From positions 1 to 37,877 of the forward strand of contig JADFQN010000011.1 in assembly GCA_022561755.1 (NCBI GenBank): a stretch of 37,877 nt of DNA, given 5' to 3'. The notes under the pieces are model-generated. The model was not told where the DNA came from and ran no database searches. It saw only the letters and a program-made list of their open reading frames with translations. Below are positions 27,840 through 35,686 of the stretch, piece by piece. This DNA comes from Bacteroidota bacterium. Lineage in GTDB: Bacteria > Bacteroidota > Rhodothermia > Rhodothermales > Rubricoccaceae. The translations under genes and the position numbers were made by a program. Numbering within the stretch: position 1 is the first letter of the stretch; every line of letters starts with the position of its first letter.

Positions 27840-27879
27840 TTCCGACAGCTGTCGAAGCCTGTCGGAAGAACTGTCGGAA
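27840..27879. promoter_or_regulatory. Cluster of four CTGTCGGAA-type sites before the excisionase-like gene
   Basis: TTCCGACAG (27840, inverted), CTGTCGAAG (27849), CTGTCGGAA (27859) and CTGTCGGAA (27871) lie within 40 bases, the first two joined as a perfect CGACAGCTGTCG palindrome. Spacing of the direct copies is 10 and 12 bases, about one helix turn. This fits cooperative binding by the element's own HTH regulator/excisionase, or iterons of a replication origin. Confidence 0.6.
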
Positions 27880-27925
27880 TGGGTTAGTTGTCTTTAGGGG
27901 AAATCGACAACCTTTAGGCTCCATC

Positions 27926-28153
27926 ATGCACCGACACCCATCACCCGCTCAAGACGAAGTTGAGCCCACGCCGTACCTCAGCATCGAGCAAGTGACGCGG
28001 CGGCTGCACATCTCCAAAACGACCTTGTGGCAATTGCGCCGTGACGGCAAAATCCGAGCCTTCCACGTCGGACGTCGCGTTCTCTTCAAATCCGACGATG
28101 TCACCGCTCTCGTCGAGCAGGACGGCGCAGAACCCATCCTCCAGCCCGCCTAA
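27926..28153 (+). CDS. Excisionase/AlpA-type helix-turn-helix protein
   Basis: A 75-residue protein made of one winged HTH: YLSIEQVTRRLHISKTTLWQLRRDGKIRAFHVGRRVLFKSDDVTALV. This is the pattern of the excisionase/MerR-like HTH_17 family (helix, recognition helix with TTLWQLRR, wing GRRVLFK). In integrated elements such proteins direct excision and/or switch on the integrase and replication genes. It lies 46 bases after a cluster of repeated operator-like sites. Good family match; the role is inferred from context. Confidence 0.88.
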   Translation: MHRHPSPAQDEVEPTPYLSIEQVTRRLHISKTTLWQLRRDGKIRAFHVGRRVLFKSDDVTALVEQDGAEPILQPA

Positions 28154-28258
28154 CCCCCTTTTAGCCCAAAACCCCGCCCCGGTATTCGCCGGAGACGGGG
28201 CTCGGGTACTCACGGCGCAGAGGCAGGTCAAAGCATTTGCGCGCATCACGTAGTAACA

Positions 28259-28756
28259 ATGCCTAAGAACATCATCACGACCGAACAAGATACGGCAGAT
28301 TCCCAGGAAAGGTCCAATAACGGTCATCGCCCAGACGGAATCCCCCGACAGGCTCTTGGGCGCTTCGTTAACCCGGGAAGCCATCGCATCATTTATAGTG
28401 GAGGTCCAGACAGCACGCTCCGATGGGCCTCCACAGTGTATGGCCGACAATCCGGCTCCGTTCTCCGCCTGGTAGAATTTCTCGTATCCAGAAACCGGAG
28501 ATTACTGGCCCTGCGGAAGAGGAATTTCCCCGTTCTACTCCCTGAAAGAATCTGCGAGCCATCGAATCAGACGTGGCGGCGGCGGCTCGTGGGCACGCCC
28601 GCGTACCAGGCTGATCGCCGGGCGCGGCGAGCCCGTGCGATAGTTGAGCTCTTGAAGCGGAGGCGAATACTCGGCAAGCAAGGCAACGCCCTGCCAACGC
28701 CGCGGCTGGTGCGGGGCGATTCTCGCCAGGCCCTTCAAGCAGCCGGGGCAGTATGA
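28259..28756 (+). CDS. Small basic protein of the element, unknown
   Basis: A 165-residue ORF ending in an ATGA overlap with the primase-like gene, which argues it is real. The middle and C-terminal parts are very rich in Arg (RRRLVGTPAYQADRRARRARAIVELLKRRRILGK), consistent with nucleic-acid binding. No family is recognised and no ribosome site is clear at 28259. A longer minus-strand ORF (28389-29054) overlaps it but runs into the primase gene, so I favour this strand. Confidence 0.5.
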   Translation: MPKNIITTEQDTADSQERSNNGHRPDGIPRQALGRFVNPGSHRIIYSGGPDSTLRWASTVYGRQSGSVLRLVEFLVSRNRRLLALRKRNFPVLLPERICEPSNQTWRRRLVGTPAYQADRRARRARAIVELLKRRRILGKQGNALPTPRLVRGDSRQALQAAGAV

Positions 28757-30552
28757 GCACTGACGTGACAGCACAAGAGAGGGTAGACCAGAAAGCTGCC
28801 GAATCCCGCAAGGCAGCGAAGGCGGATCCGGCAATGCTTCGCCAATTTCTACGCCTCACCGATAGCACTTCTGACGAAATGGTAAAGATGATCGCAGAGG
28901 CCGACGCGGCTGCGGTCACATTGCAGGGCGAGTACCAAGGTGCGAGAGTTCGCGCACGACAGCTACGCGAGGGGCAGGAGAAGTTGACACCGGACGGCTC
29001 GCTGCCTTTCATGCCCTTCCCAGTTGAGGAGGTATTCGCAGAGCCTCTAGCCAACTTCGTACGTACTCAGGAGGCTTCTATCGGCTGCGATGCAGCGGCT
29101 ATTGCCCTCCCCGTTATTGGGCAGATGGCGGCCGGAGTAGGTAACTCGCACCGCGTCGAAGTGATCGAAAACAACTGGTACGAGCCTTCGACTGTTTGGG
29201 TGTTCAACCTCGGCAAGTCCGGCACGCACAAGTCCGTCGTGCAGCGCGCCGCGTTGAAGCCCATGAAGAAGTGGGCGACAGATGCGTATGACGAGTACGC
29301 CTTTTCGATGGAATCGTACGACAACACGCTTGCCGAGTGGAGCGCAAAGCCGCCCAACGAACGAAAGGACAAGCCCACGCCGCCGGTATGCCAGCGATAC
29401 GCCGTCAATGATATCACGATTGAGGCGCACGCGATCATCCAATCCGAAAACCCGCACGGTGTGCCGCTGGCTAGGCCCGAGGGCAGTGGTTGGCTGAAAG
29501 GCATGGGCCAATACAAGAAAGGCGGTGGTGGCGAAATGTTGAGTTGGATAGAGTTCTGGGATGGTGACGAAATGACCATCGACAGGAAGACGGGCACGCA
29601 CCGCACCGTCCACATTCCCGCGCCATGTACTACCGTGATATCAGGAACACAACCGGGAGCATTGCGCCGGGACTTGACAGCTGAGCATTTTGACTCAGGA
29701 TTCGCCCCTCGTTTGCTTTTATGCGAGCCTCCCACGAGGCCCAGAAGGTTCACCTGCACGCCCGTGTCCACCGAGGTGTGGTACGAATACCACGCAGCGA
29801 TAGACGGGCTCTACGCCCGGCCCGATGGCGGCAGGCCAATCCCCTTCTCGCCAGAAGCCGAGGTGCTCTGGGAGAGATACTACAACACCTGTGCGGATGC
29901 CATTGAGCTGATCAAGTCTGATCGCTTGCGGGCCGCGTTCGTCAAGCTCGAAACGTATTGCGCTCGGTTCGCCTTGATCCTGCACCTCTTGGATGTTCAC
30001 CTGGATGGCGTGCCCCCCAATGAGGCGCCGCCGCCAATTTCGTTTGATGCGATGCGCCGGGCCGTTATTCTGGCGGTGTGGTGGAGGCACGAAACGGCGC
30101 GGATCTACGACAAATATGGATTCTTAGGCTTTGCCAACAGCAAGTTCGCTGAAAAGGCGGATGAGCTACCCGAGGTGTTCACCGCGAGAGACGTTGAGGA
30201 CGTTTGGAATGTCCAGCGGGCGCAGTCCTTCAAGATCATCAAGGGCCTGGTTCGTGATGGGATCGCGCGGCAGGACCAGCACGGCGAATACCGGAAAGAG
30301 ACGGTAGACTTTGGAGACTTTGGAGACTTTGCAGGCGTGACGATAGACACAAAGGCGTTACTTGCTGGGCTTGGGGCCAATAGTCTCGAAAGTCTCCAAA
30401 ATCCACAGTCCACACGGCCAGAAATCGAAACGGAGCCCGAGCCCTTGGAAGCCCGGCAAAACGGTAGCCACGAAGCGCCCGCCGGCGATGGGGTTAGCAC
30501 GGATGAGCCCGCCTTTGTTTGGGATGCAGACGACCAAGAAGGTGAGGCATAA
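28753..30552 (+). CDS. DUF3987 primase/helicase-like replication protein
   Basis: A 599-residue protein of the DUF3987 family, common in phages and integrative elements of Bacteroidota. The N-terminal FPVEEVFAEPLANFVRTQEASIGCDAAAIALPVI block leads to a P-loop-like GKSGTHKS at 154-161, in the position of Walker A. Next come SWIEFWDGDEMTIDRKTG, TTVISGTQPGALRRDL and FAPRLLLCEPP, all typical. The C-terminal part (about 475-515) looks like a winged helix (EVFTARDVEDVWNVQRAQSFKIIKGLVRDGIARQD). DUF3987 proteins are thought to be helicase-type ATPases used in element replication. DFGDFGDF near residue 520 comes from a repeated 9-mer. Confidence 0.9.
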   Translation: MSTDVTAQERVDQKAAESRKAAKADPAMLRQFLRLTDSTSDEMVKMIAEADAAAVTLQGEYQGARVRARQLREGQEKLTPDGSLPFMPFPVEEVFAEPLANFVRTQEASIGCDAAAIALPVIGQMAAGVGNSHRVEVIENNWYEPSTVWVFNLGKSGTHKSVVQRAALKPMKKWATDAYDEYAFSMESYDNTLAEWSAKPPNERKDKPTPPVCQRYAVNDITIEAHAIIQSENPHGVPLARPEGSGWLKGMGQYKKGGGGEMLSWIEFWDGDEMTIDRKTGTHRTVHIPAPCTTVISGTQPGALRRDLTAEHFDSGFAPRLLLCEPPTRPRRFTCTPVSTEVWYEYHAAIDGLYARPDGGRPIPFSPEAEVLWERYYNTCADAIELIKSDRLRAAFVKLETYCARFALILHLLDVHLDGVPPNEAPPPISFDAMRRAVILAVWWRHETARIYDKYGFLGFANSKFAEKADELPEVFTARDVEDVWNVQRAQSFKIIKGLVRDGIARQDQHGEYRKETVDFGDFGDFAGVTIDTKALLAGLGANSLESLQNPQSTRPEIETEPEPLEARQNGSHEAPAGDGVSTDEPAFVWDADDQEGEA

Positions 30553-30824
30553 TGAAGCCGATGACACAGGCCGAACTAAGCCAAGCCACAAGCAACGCGG
30601 CGCGGTGGTTTGACCATCATCGCAACCGCTACACAGCGGAGGACGAGGACCTGTTCGACGCGTTGCTCCAGTTGATTGAAACGCGCCTGCATCTGCTCGC
30701 GCTCAGCGAAGAACTGGAGCGCCGCCAGCTGCACGAACCAATGGCACAGGACCGCGCCGCCAACCCATCACCACACCACACACCGGTGCACTCACCCGCC
30801 TCCATCACCATCCCGACAAACTAA
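30552..30824 (+). CDS. Small helical protein of the element
   Basis: A 90-residue protein whose ATG overlaps the last base of the primase stop (TAATG). The middle (EDEDLFDALLQLIETRLHLLALSEELERRQL) is a long amphipathic helix, probably a coiled coil. The tail is rich in Pro/His/Ser. No family recognised. Tight coupling with its neighbours supports it being expressed. Confidence 0.6.
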   Translation: MKPMTQAELSQATSNAARWFDHHRNRYTAEDEDLFDALLQLIETRLHLLALSEELERRQLHEPMAQDRAANPSPHHTPVHSPASITIPTN

Positions 30825-30829
30825 TAGCT

Positions 30830-31288
30830 ATGGGCACCCGACTACAGGACACCTACTCAGACGACTTTAGAGCAGCCGCCCTTACGCTCGTAGAGGCTTC
30901 CGGCGGTAAGGGGCACGTCATGCGCGTGGCTGACCAGCTGGGCATCCCTGTGAGTACCCTGCATCACTGGTTCGCGACGAGCCAGAAGCAGAATGAGACC
31001 CCTGAGTTTGCAAGAACACGAGACATTAAAAAAGGTGAGCTTGTGGACTTGCTGGAAAGCCTCGTGTTAACCGCCCTGGGCGTACTCGACGACGCCGACA
31101 AGCTCAGCAGTGCACAGGTCCACCACGTGAGTACGGTCATGGGCACGGCGTTCGACAAACTCCAGCTATTAAAAGGAGAAGCGACACAGCGCACAGAAAC
31201 CACTATCGAGCGGGGAATCTACACGGACCTCCGGTACATACCGGATGTCGAAGAGGCTGAGATAGTCGAGGAACTGCGAAACGAGTGA
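30830..31288 (+). CDS. HTH protein resembling phage small terminase subunit
   Basis: A 152-residue protein. Residues 10-48 (DDFRAAALTLVEASGGKGHVMRVADQLGIPVSTLHHWF) form an HTH of the kind seen at the start of phage small terminases and in IS3-type transposase OrfA. There is no transposase continuation: the rest is a helical part (KKGELVDLLESLVLTALGVLDD...STVMGTAFDKLQLLKGEA), as in phage HTH/TerS-like proteins. If it is TerS-like, it would redirect a helper phage's packaging machinery to the element. This is inference from shape and position as the last gene of the element. Confidence 0.6.
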   Translation: MGTRLQDTYSDDFRAAALTLVEASGGKGHVMRVADQLGIPVSTLHHWFATSQKQNETPEFARTRDIKKGELVDLLESLVLTALGVLDDADKLSSAQVHHVSTVMGTAFDKLQLLKGEATQRTETTIERGIYTDLRYIPDVEEAEIVEELRNE

Positions 31289-31436
31289 TAATCATTGCGA
31301 GGATGATGGCGATGCGGACTAAAATGCCAGCGAAGAAGCGAAGAGGGCGTTAGGTACGAAGCGAGAGAACTCGCGCTATAAAAAGGAGGTCGGGGGCCAC
31401 GGCATTATCAGACCGCCCCCCCACGCCTCCCGCTTC

Positions 31437-31925
31437 CTACTCGACCAGTAAGATCTCGAACGGCCCGTCTCCGTGGAGCTGGATGACGGTATAGCCCGTC
31501 GCTCCCCCGAAGTGAGGATGCTCGGCCGGGATGTTGAGGAAATCACCGGGTCCATAGCCGACGAGCTGACTCTCATCGACGGTGTCGCCCATGGCCAGGA
31601 GCAACGTGCCCGAAATGACGGTTAGATTCTCGTCCATGGGATGAAAGTGGGCGGGAAAGCGGTAACCGTCAGGGAACGAAAGACGGAGCGCGTATGGGCC
31701 CTCCGCGGTGAAGTCACCGTACAACGCGGCGAACTCCATTCCCGAATCAAAGCCGGGAACCTCGAGGGCAGCAAATTCCAAATCGTCGGCCATGATCATC
31801 GTCGCGGCGGTCATGTCTTCCGTGTGTTCCGCATTCTGAGGGCCGTCCTGAGCTTGAATCGAAATAGGTGCCAGCGCCAGCGCGAGGCTGCACACCATAA
31901 GTAGTGTTGTTAGGCGGTTGTTCAT
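31437..31925 (-). CDS. Secreted cupin-domain protein
   Basis: A 162-residue protein with signal peptide (MNNRLTTLLMVCSLALALAPISIQA) and a strong GGAGGTGA ribosome site 4 bases before the ATG. The mature part is a single cupin: motif 1 around FPAHFHPMDENLTVISG and motif 2 around YGPGDFLNIPAEHPHFG give the metal-binding His and Glu residues. Small periplasmic cupins of this kind bind a metal and a small ligand; the reaction is unknown. Convergent with the last gene of the mobile element, across 148 bases with no obvious attachment site. Confidence 0.9.
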   Translation of the reverse strand: MNNRLTTLLMVCSLALALAPISIQAQDGPQNAEHTEDMTAATMIMADDLEFAALEVPGFDSGMEFAALYGDFTAEGPYALRLSFPDGYRFPAHFHPMDENLTVISGTLLLAMGDTVDESQLVGYGPGDFLNIPAEHPHFGGATGYTVIQLHGDGPFEILLVE

Positions 31926-32184
31926 TGGTTCACCTCCAGGGGTGATTGTGAGAGTGGAGGGACCGAAATCCCTTGGCAGTGCTGAATGTAGAGGGCAGGG
32001 TACATATGGTGCCGGTTTTTTTTGCGGAGCTGGACTGGCAATTGGTTCAGGTCGAAATGATTTCGTCCTGCTGAGAAGTGAATTGCGTCGCTGCGATTGC
32101 GTCGTAACGGGTGTCTTGTGTATGTTCGTTCATGCCTACCATGGCATGAGGACGCGAAGGTTCATAGCGTCCTTTGTGAGAGTA

Positions 32185-32219
32185 CAGAAACCCTCGGGCT
32201 ATGGCCTGAGGGTTTTCTG
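32185..32219. terminator. Hairpin, possible two-way terminator
   Basis: CAGAAACCCTCGGG pairs with CCTGAGGGTTTTCTG around CTATGG. The arm bears A's on the left and T's on the right, so it could end transcription in either direction. No gene ends immediately before it on the plus strand; the nearest intact plus-strand gene is far upstream. Confidence 0.55.
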
Positions 32220-32235
32220 CGTTCTCGGCATTTAG

Positions 32236-32346
32236 CGGGCACGCGAGGCGATCTCCCATGCGGATGGTCTACCTAGCGGTACGTACCTCTACCGGCTGGA
32301 GACGCCGCAGGGTAGCCATGTGCGGACGATGCTGCTGGCGAAGTAG
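32236..32346 (+). pseudogene. Orphan C-terminal fragment of a T9SS sorting domain
   Basis: The plus strand reads ADGLPSGTYLYRLETPQGS, then HVRTMLLAK and a stop at 32344. This is the exact closing pattern of T9SS type A sorting domains (compare DASSLPSGVYVYTLRAEGQ in the M36 protease). No upstream part of a protein is in frame: a stop lies at 32233. It is the remains of a lost surface-protein gene. Confidence 0.7.
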
Positions 32347-32504
32347 GAGAACCCCCAATTCAGCATAAAACACCTTCCGCCCATGAGAGACCCGAGGGCT
32401 TCGAGCCGCCCCTCGTCGGCGGGCGGGCGTCGTGTGCGAACTAAGTGATGCTGTCCAGTTGGCCCAACTCGCTCCGTCTAACCCGCACGGACGGTCGGCG
32501 GCAG

Positions 32505-32541
32505 GCTCAGCCCGTAGAAGACGCGGAGTTCGCCGCCGTTG
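32505..32541 (-). repeat. Dispersed 37-base repeat (second copy at 33592-33628)
   Basis: CTCAGCCCGTAGAAGACGCGGAGTTCGC occurs here and at 33594, with a few differences just after it. On the minus strand both read ELRVFYGLS, and then each runs to a stop. They may be tails of related decayed genes rather than a regulatory repeat. Confidence 0.5.
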
Positions 32542-32829
32542 CCACCTGAGCAGCGCTTTGCCAGTAGCCATGCCGATGGTCGATTCGGAGTAGGCGCCCA
32601 ATATGCGGCGTTGACGTAACACTAATGTTCCCTGCGGCCAAACTGAATCACGCTGGGGCCCGGGGGCTCGATAGCTGCCCGCCTTGTTGTACTGGAGCGC
32701 GATACGCCAACCGGTGCTCGTTTCGCACTCTTGGGCTACTCAAGCACAAGATTGCATACGCGCCAACTCTGGGTTCTGAAAACCTCTCGACAAGATCGAC
32801 GTTACTAAGGAAAACCTTCCCCTTCTATC

Positions 32830-33408
32830 ATGAAACTGCAGATCTCCCTTCCTCTTGCAGTATTCTTGCTCTGCTCGTTTGTTGTAGGCTGCGATGCAAT
32901 CGAAACGTTACGCGGCGAGCACACTGTGGTAATTAGCGGCGACGTGACCGACGCATTCACCGGCGACGCCGTTTATTCCGTTCTCGATGGCACATCTGGC
33001 CCGCGGTTCGTGTTGTTGCTTTCCCGCGACGACTTGTCCGACTGGGAAGACGACGACTACACCTACATCGTGATGACCCGCCGAGGCGACACGCCGGGGG
33101 TCGGCGTATTTGCAATTGCGGCGGACGATGCGTCGAACGATACGTTCTCAGGCAGCTTTGCCGACCTCCAACAGGCCGACGAACCGCTCGAAGTTAATGG
33201 TCCGGCACTGACTGCTAGCACTGGCGTGCTCACCATCACGGACATAAACGCAGGGCACCTGGTTGGAGCCTTTCGGTTTGAGGCCCGAGGACTGAATCTT
33301 CCAGACCGGTCCAGCTTCATCGATGCTGTGTTGGACGGTTCGTTCGACGCCCGACGCGTCAGCCCAAGTACGCTGAACAATCTTGAAGTCGACTTCGATT
33401 TTAACTAG
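32830..33408 (+). CDS. Lipoprotein of unknown function
   Basis: A 192-residue protein with signal MKLQISLPLAVFLLCSFVVGC (lipobox VVGC, Cys 21). The mature part is Asp-rich with beta-type stretches: TVVISGDVTDAFTGDAVYSVL, RFVLLLSRDDLSDW, TGVLTITDINAGHLVGAFRFEARG. It resembles small beta-barrel lipoproteins of the group, like the one at 7938. No family recognised. Flanked by decayed sequence on both sides. Confidence 0.75.
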   Translation: MKLQISLPLAVFLLCSFVVGCDAIETLRGEHTVVISGDVTDAFTGDAVYSVLDGTSGPRFVLLLSRDDLSDWEDDDYTYIVMTRRGDTPGVGVFAIAADDASNDTFSGSFADLQQADEPLEVNGPALTASTGVLTITDINAGHLVGAFRFEARGLNLPDRSSFIDAVLDGSFDARRVSPSTLNNLEVDFDFN

Positions 33409-33827
33409 ACTGCCTTGGGGCCATCCCACGGCCTAAAGCAGCCCGCGTTGCTCGGCCGGGATTGATTCCACAATTGAAATCCTTGATAGCCGTGCTAGGG
33501 CGGATCGAGCGTCCTGATGACGAAGCCTTGATTCTTACTGGCCGTACGCTTGAGCGAGAAGCCGAAACACTGAATCGTCGCTTAGCACAACGCTCAGCCC
33601 GTAGAAGACGCGGAGTTCGCGGTCGTTGGGGCGTGAGCCGCTGCGACCGGAAGAGCGCGGCAGTGCCCCAGGGCGTTCTCCCTTCATTCGCAGACCCTTG
33701 ACTTTTGGAGAATTAGTCGTACATAGTGGTACACGTTTGAGCTGTGCCGCCAGCGCCTAGCTGGCCTGACGACCGTGTCCCCCCTCCTTCAGACGCCCCG
33801 AAGCCACCCTGATTGGAGGAACCACCG
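33409..33827. other. Gene-free stretch with a decayed fragment
   Basis: Holds the second copy of the dispersed 37-base repeat (33592-33628) within a minus-strand coding-like fragment (RPNDRELRVFYGLSVVLSDD... to a stop near 33532). A plus-strand 79-codon ORF (33462) looks like its shadow. The end holds the leader of the FG-GAP gene, with GGAGGA 7 bases before its ATG. Confidence 0.4.
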
Positions 33828-35366
33828 ATGAAAACACAGCTATCGAGACCCCCCGTGTCTCTGGCCCTGCCGCTCTTAGCGGTGCTGCTGAGCCTGACCA
33901 CAGTGACCGCTGCCCAGGTAACAGAGCACAAGCTCACCGCCTCCGACGGCGCCGCGGAAGACATCTTCGGCTTTTCGGTGTCGCTTTCGGGGGACCGCGC
34001 CCTCGTAGGGGCAATCGGAGACGACGACCTGGGTTCTGCCAGTGGTTCGGCGTACGTGTTCGAGCGGCAGGGGGATGGCTCCTGGCTCGAGGTGGACAAA
34101 CTCACAGCCTCCGACGGCGCAGCGATTGACGCCTTCGGCAATTCGGTTTCGCTTTCGGGGGATAGAGCCCTCGTAGGGGCTCGGGGGGACGACGACCTGG
34201 GCAATAGAAGCGGCTCGGCCTACGTGTTCGAGCGGCAGGGCGACGGCTCCTGGCTCGAGGTATTCAAGCTCACAGCCTCCGACGGCGCCGCGGAAGACTT
34301 GTTCGGTTCTGTGTCGCTTTCGGGGGACCACGCCCTCGTAGGGGCCCAATGGGACGACGACCTGGGCACGGACAGCGGCTCGGCGTACGTGTTCGAGCGG
34401 CAGGGGGACGGCTCCTGGCTCGAGGTGGACAAGCTCACCGCCTCCGACGGCGCAGCGTTTGATCGCTTTGGCAGTTCGGTGTCGCTTTCGGAGGGGACCC
34501 GCGCCCTCGTAGGAGCCAGAGATGACGACGACCCTGCGGAAAGCGGCTCGGCCTACGTGTTCGAGCGGCAGGGGGATGGCTCCTGGCTCGAGGTGGACAA
34601 ACTCACAGCCTCCGACGGCGCAGCGGATGACGTCTTCGGTATTTCGGTGTCGCTTTCGGGGGACCACGCCCTCGTGGGGGCCAACGGGGACGACGACCTG
34701 GGTTCTGCCAGTGGTTCGGCGTACGTGTTCGAGCGGCAGGAGGATGGCTCCTGGCTCGAGGTGGACAAACTCACAGCCTCCGACGGCGCAGCGTTTGACG
34801 CCTTCGGCTTTTCGGTGTCGCTTTCAGGGGATCGCGCCCTCGTCGGGGCTCTGGGAGACGACAACTTTAGCGGCTCAGCGTATGTGTTCGCGCAACAGGG
34901 AGACGGCTCCTGGCTAGAGGTCGACAAGCTCACAGCCTCCGATGGCGCTGCGTTTGATCGCTTTGGCAGTTCGGTGTCGCTTTCGGGGGACCACGCCCTC
35001 GTGGGGGCCACGGAAGACGACGACCTGGGCCTGAGCAGCGGCTCGGCGTACGTGTTCGGTAACCTCTTGCCGACCGCGGTAGAAATGGCCGCCTTGCCCC
35101 AGGGCTATCTGCTATCGGCGCCTTATCCGAACCCGTTTAACCCTCGCGCCGTGGTGCCGTTCGAGGTGCCGGAAGCGGCGCACGTCCGGTTGACGCTCGT
35201 CGACATCTTTGGCCGTGAGGTTGCAATTCTATTGGACCGACAGGTAGCCGCCGGAAGCCACGAGGCTGTGCTCAACGGTGGCCGTTTGGCCAGTGGAGTG
35301 TATCTCGTTCGCATGGAGGCAGAAGGAATTATCCACGCGACACAAAAGGTGCTGTTGCTACGATAG
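33828..35366 (+). CDS. Secreted FG-GAP beta-propeller protein with T9SS sorting domain
   Basis: About 512 residues from the ATG at 33828 (GGAGGA ribosome site). It has a signal peptide ending TVTAAQ, then seven near-identical repeats of about 56 residues, each KLTASDGAAxDxFGxSVSLSGDxALVGAxxDDDLG...GSAYVFERQGDGSWLEV. These are FG-GAP/integrin-alpha-type blades with a Ca-binding-like DDD loop. Seven blades would make a closed propeller. The end is a T9SS sorting domain from YPNPFNPRAVVPFEV, so the protein should reach the cell surface. Blade 3 has lost a residue (LFGSVSLSG) and blade 4 carries SEGTRALVGARDDDDPAE. The ligand is unknown; adhesion is the usual guess. Confidence 0.93.
   Translation: MKTQLSRPPVSLALPLLAVLLSLTTVTAAQVTEHKLTASDGAAEDIFGFSVSLSGDRALVGAIGDDDLGSASGSAYVFERQGDGSWLEVDKLTASDGAAIDAFGNSVSLSGDRALVGARGDDDLGNRSGSAYVFERQGDGSWLEVFKLTASDGAAEDLFGSVSLSGDHALVGAQWDDDLGTDSGSAYVFERQGDGSWLEVDKLTASDGAAFDRFGSSVSLSEGTRALVGARDDDDPAESGSAYVFERQGDGSWLEVDKLTASDGAADDVFGISVSLSGDHALVGANGDDDLGSASGSAYVFERQEDGSWLEVDKLTASDGAAFDAFGFSVSLSGDRALVGALGDDNFSGSAYVFAQQGDGSWLEVDKLTASDGAAFDRFGSSVSLSGDHALVGATEDDDLGLSSGSAYVFGNLLPTAVEMAALPQGYLLSAPYPNPFNPRAVVPFEVPEAAHVRLTLVDIFGREVAILLDRQVAAGSHEAVLNGGRLASGVYLVRMEAEGIIHATQKVLLLR
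33927..35058 (+). repeat. Seven tandem repeats of about 168 bases inside the FG-GAP gene
   Basis: Units start near 33930, 34098, 34266, 34431, 34599, 34767 and 34926 (spacing 168, 168, 165, 168, 168, 159). DNA identity between units is very high, so copy number should vary by recombination in steps that keep the frame. Long antisense ORFs here are produced by the repeat. Confidence 0.92.
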
Positions 35367-35686
35367 CGGCGGCCCCCCTCTCGGGTACCCCGGTTCCGAG
35401 TGCGATACACTCTCCTTTCCGAAACCTGTACCCCTCATAGGTCAGTTATCGAACCAGTTCCGAAAGGTCTTAGGTAGATTAGCCGAACTTGAACCAATCC
35501 TACCAGTCACGCTGCTAGAGCCGTGCAAACACTTCTTGGCAGCCTATCACGAACGGTAACACCGGCACGTTAAACCTCCCTCATGGAGATAGAACCTGCG
35601 CAGTGGCTTCGACGCTCAGACGCGCTCCGCACATAGATGATTTGACACTCCGAGGCGGCTTCCTCCATGACTAAACGGGAAATCCC
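35367..35686. other. Gene-free stretch with a possible protein remnant
   Basis: The plus strand reads PLIGQLSNQFRKVLGRLAEL... to AAYHER and a stop at 35559. This looks like a helical protein tail but has no start, so it may be a gene remnant (weak). Nothing else is recognised. Confidence 0.35.

Larger units (their letters stand above)
25325..31288 (+). mobile_element. Putative integrated element, phage-satellite-like
   Basis: Seven genes, all on the plus strand, most overlapping or abutting: integrase, unknown 430-residue protein, excisionase-like HTH, small basic protein, DUF3987 primase-like protein, coiled-coil protein, and a terminase-small-subunit-like HTH protein. No conjugation, capsid or tail genes are present. 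Coordinates span the genes; I could not find the attachment repeats, so the true ends (somewhere in 25139-25324 and 31289-31436) are open. Confidence 0.7.

Noticed and set aside
28389-29054. 221-residue minus-strand ORF in the mobile element
   Set aside because: Overlaps the start of the DUF3987 gene and opposes the direction of every other gene in the element.
25139-31436. Attachment-site direct repeats for the island
   Set aside because: I compared 25139-25324 with 31289-31436 by eye and found no convincing shared repeat; a computed comparison with an empty site is needed.
31591-31610. 20-base identity with positions 29-48 (ATGGCCAGGAGCAACGTGCC)
   Set aside because: Both encode a GTLLLA segment on the minus strand and the match does not extend; most likely chance.
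33876-34667. Long minus-strand ORF (263 residues) across the FG-GAP repeats
   Set aside because: Its repeats mirror the plus-strand 168-base units; the plus strand has the signal peptide, FG-GAP blades, T9SS tail and ribosome site.
33927-35058. CRISPR-like array
   Set aside because: Units are 168 bases, contiguous and coding, with no spacers. No CRISPR array was seen elsewhere in the window.
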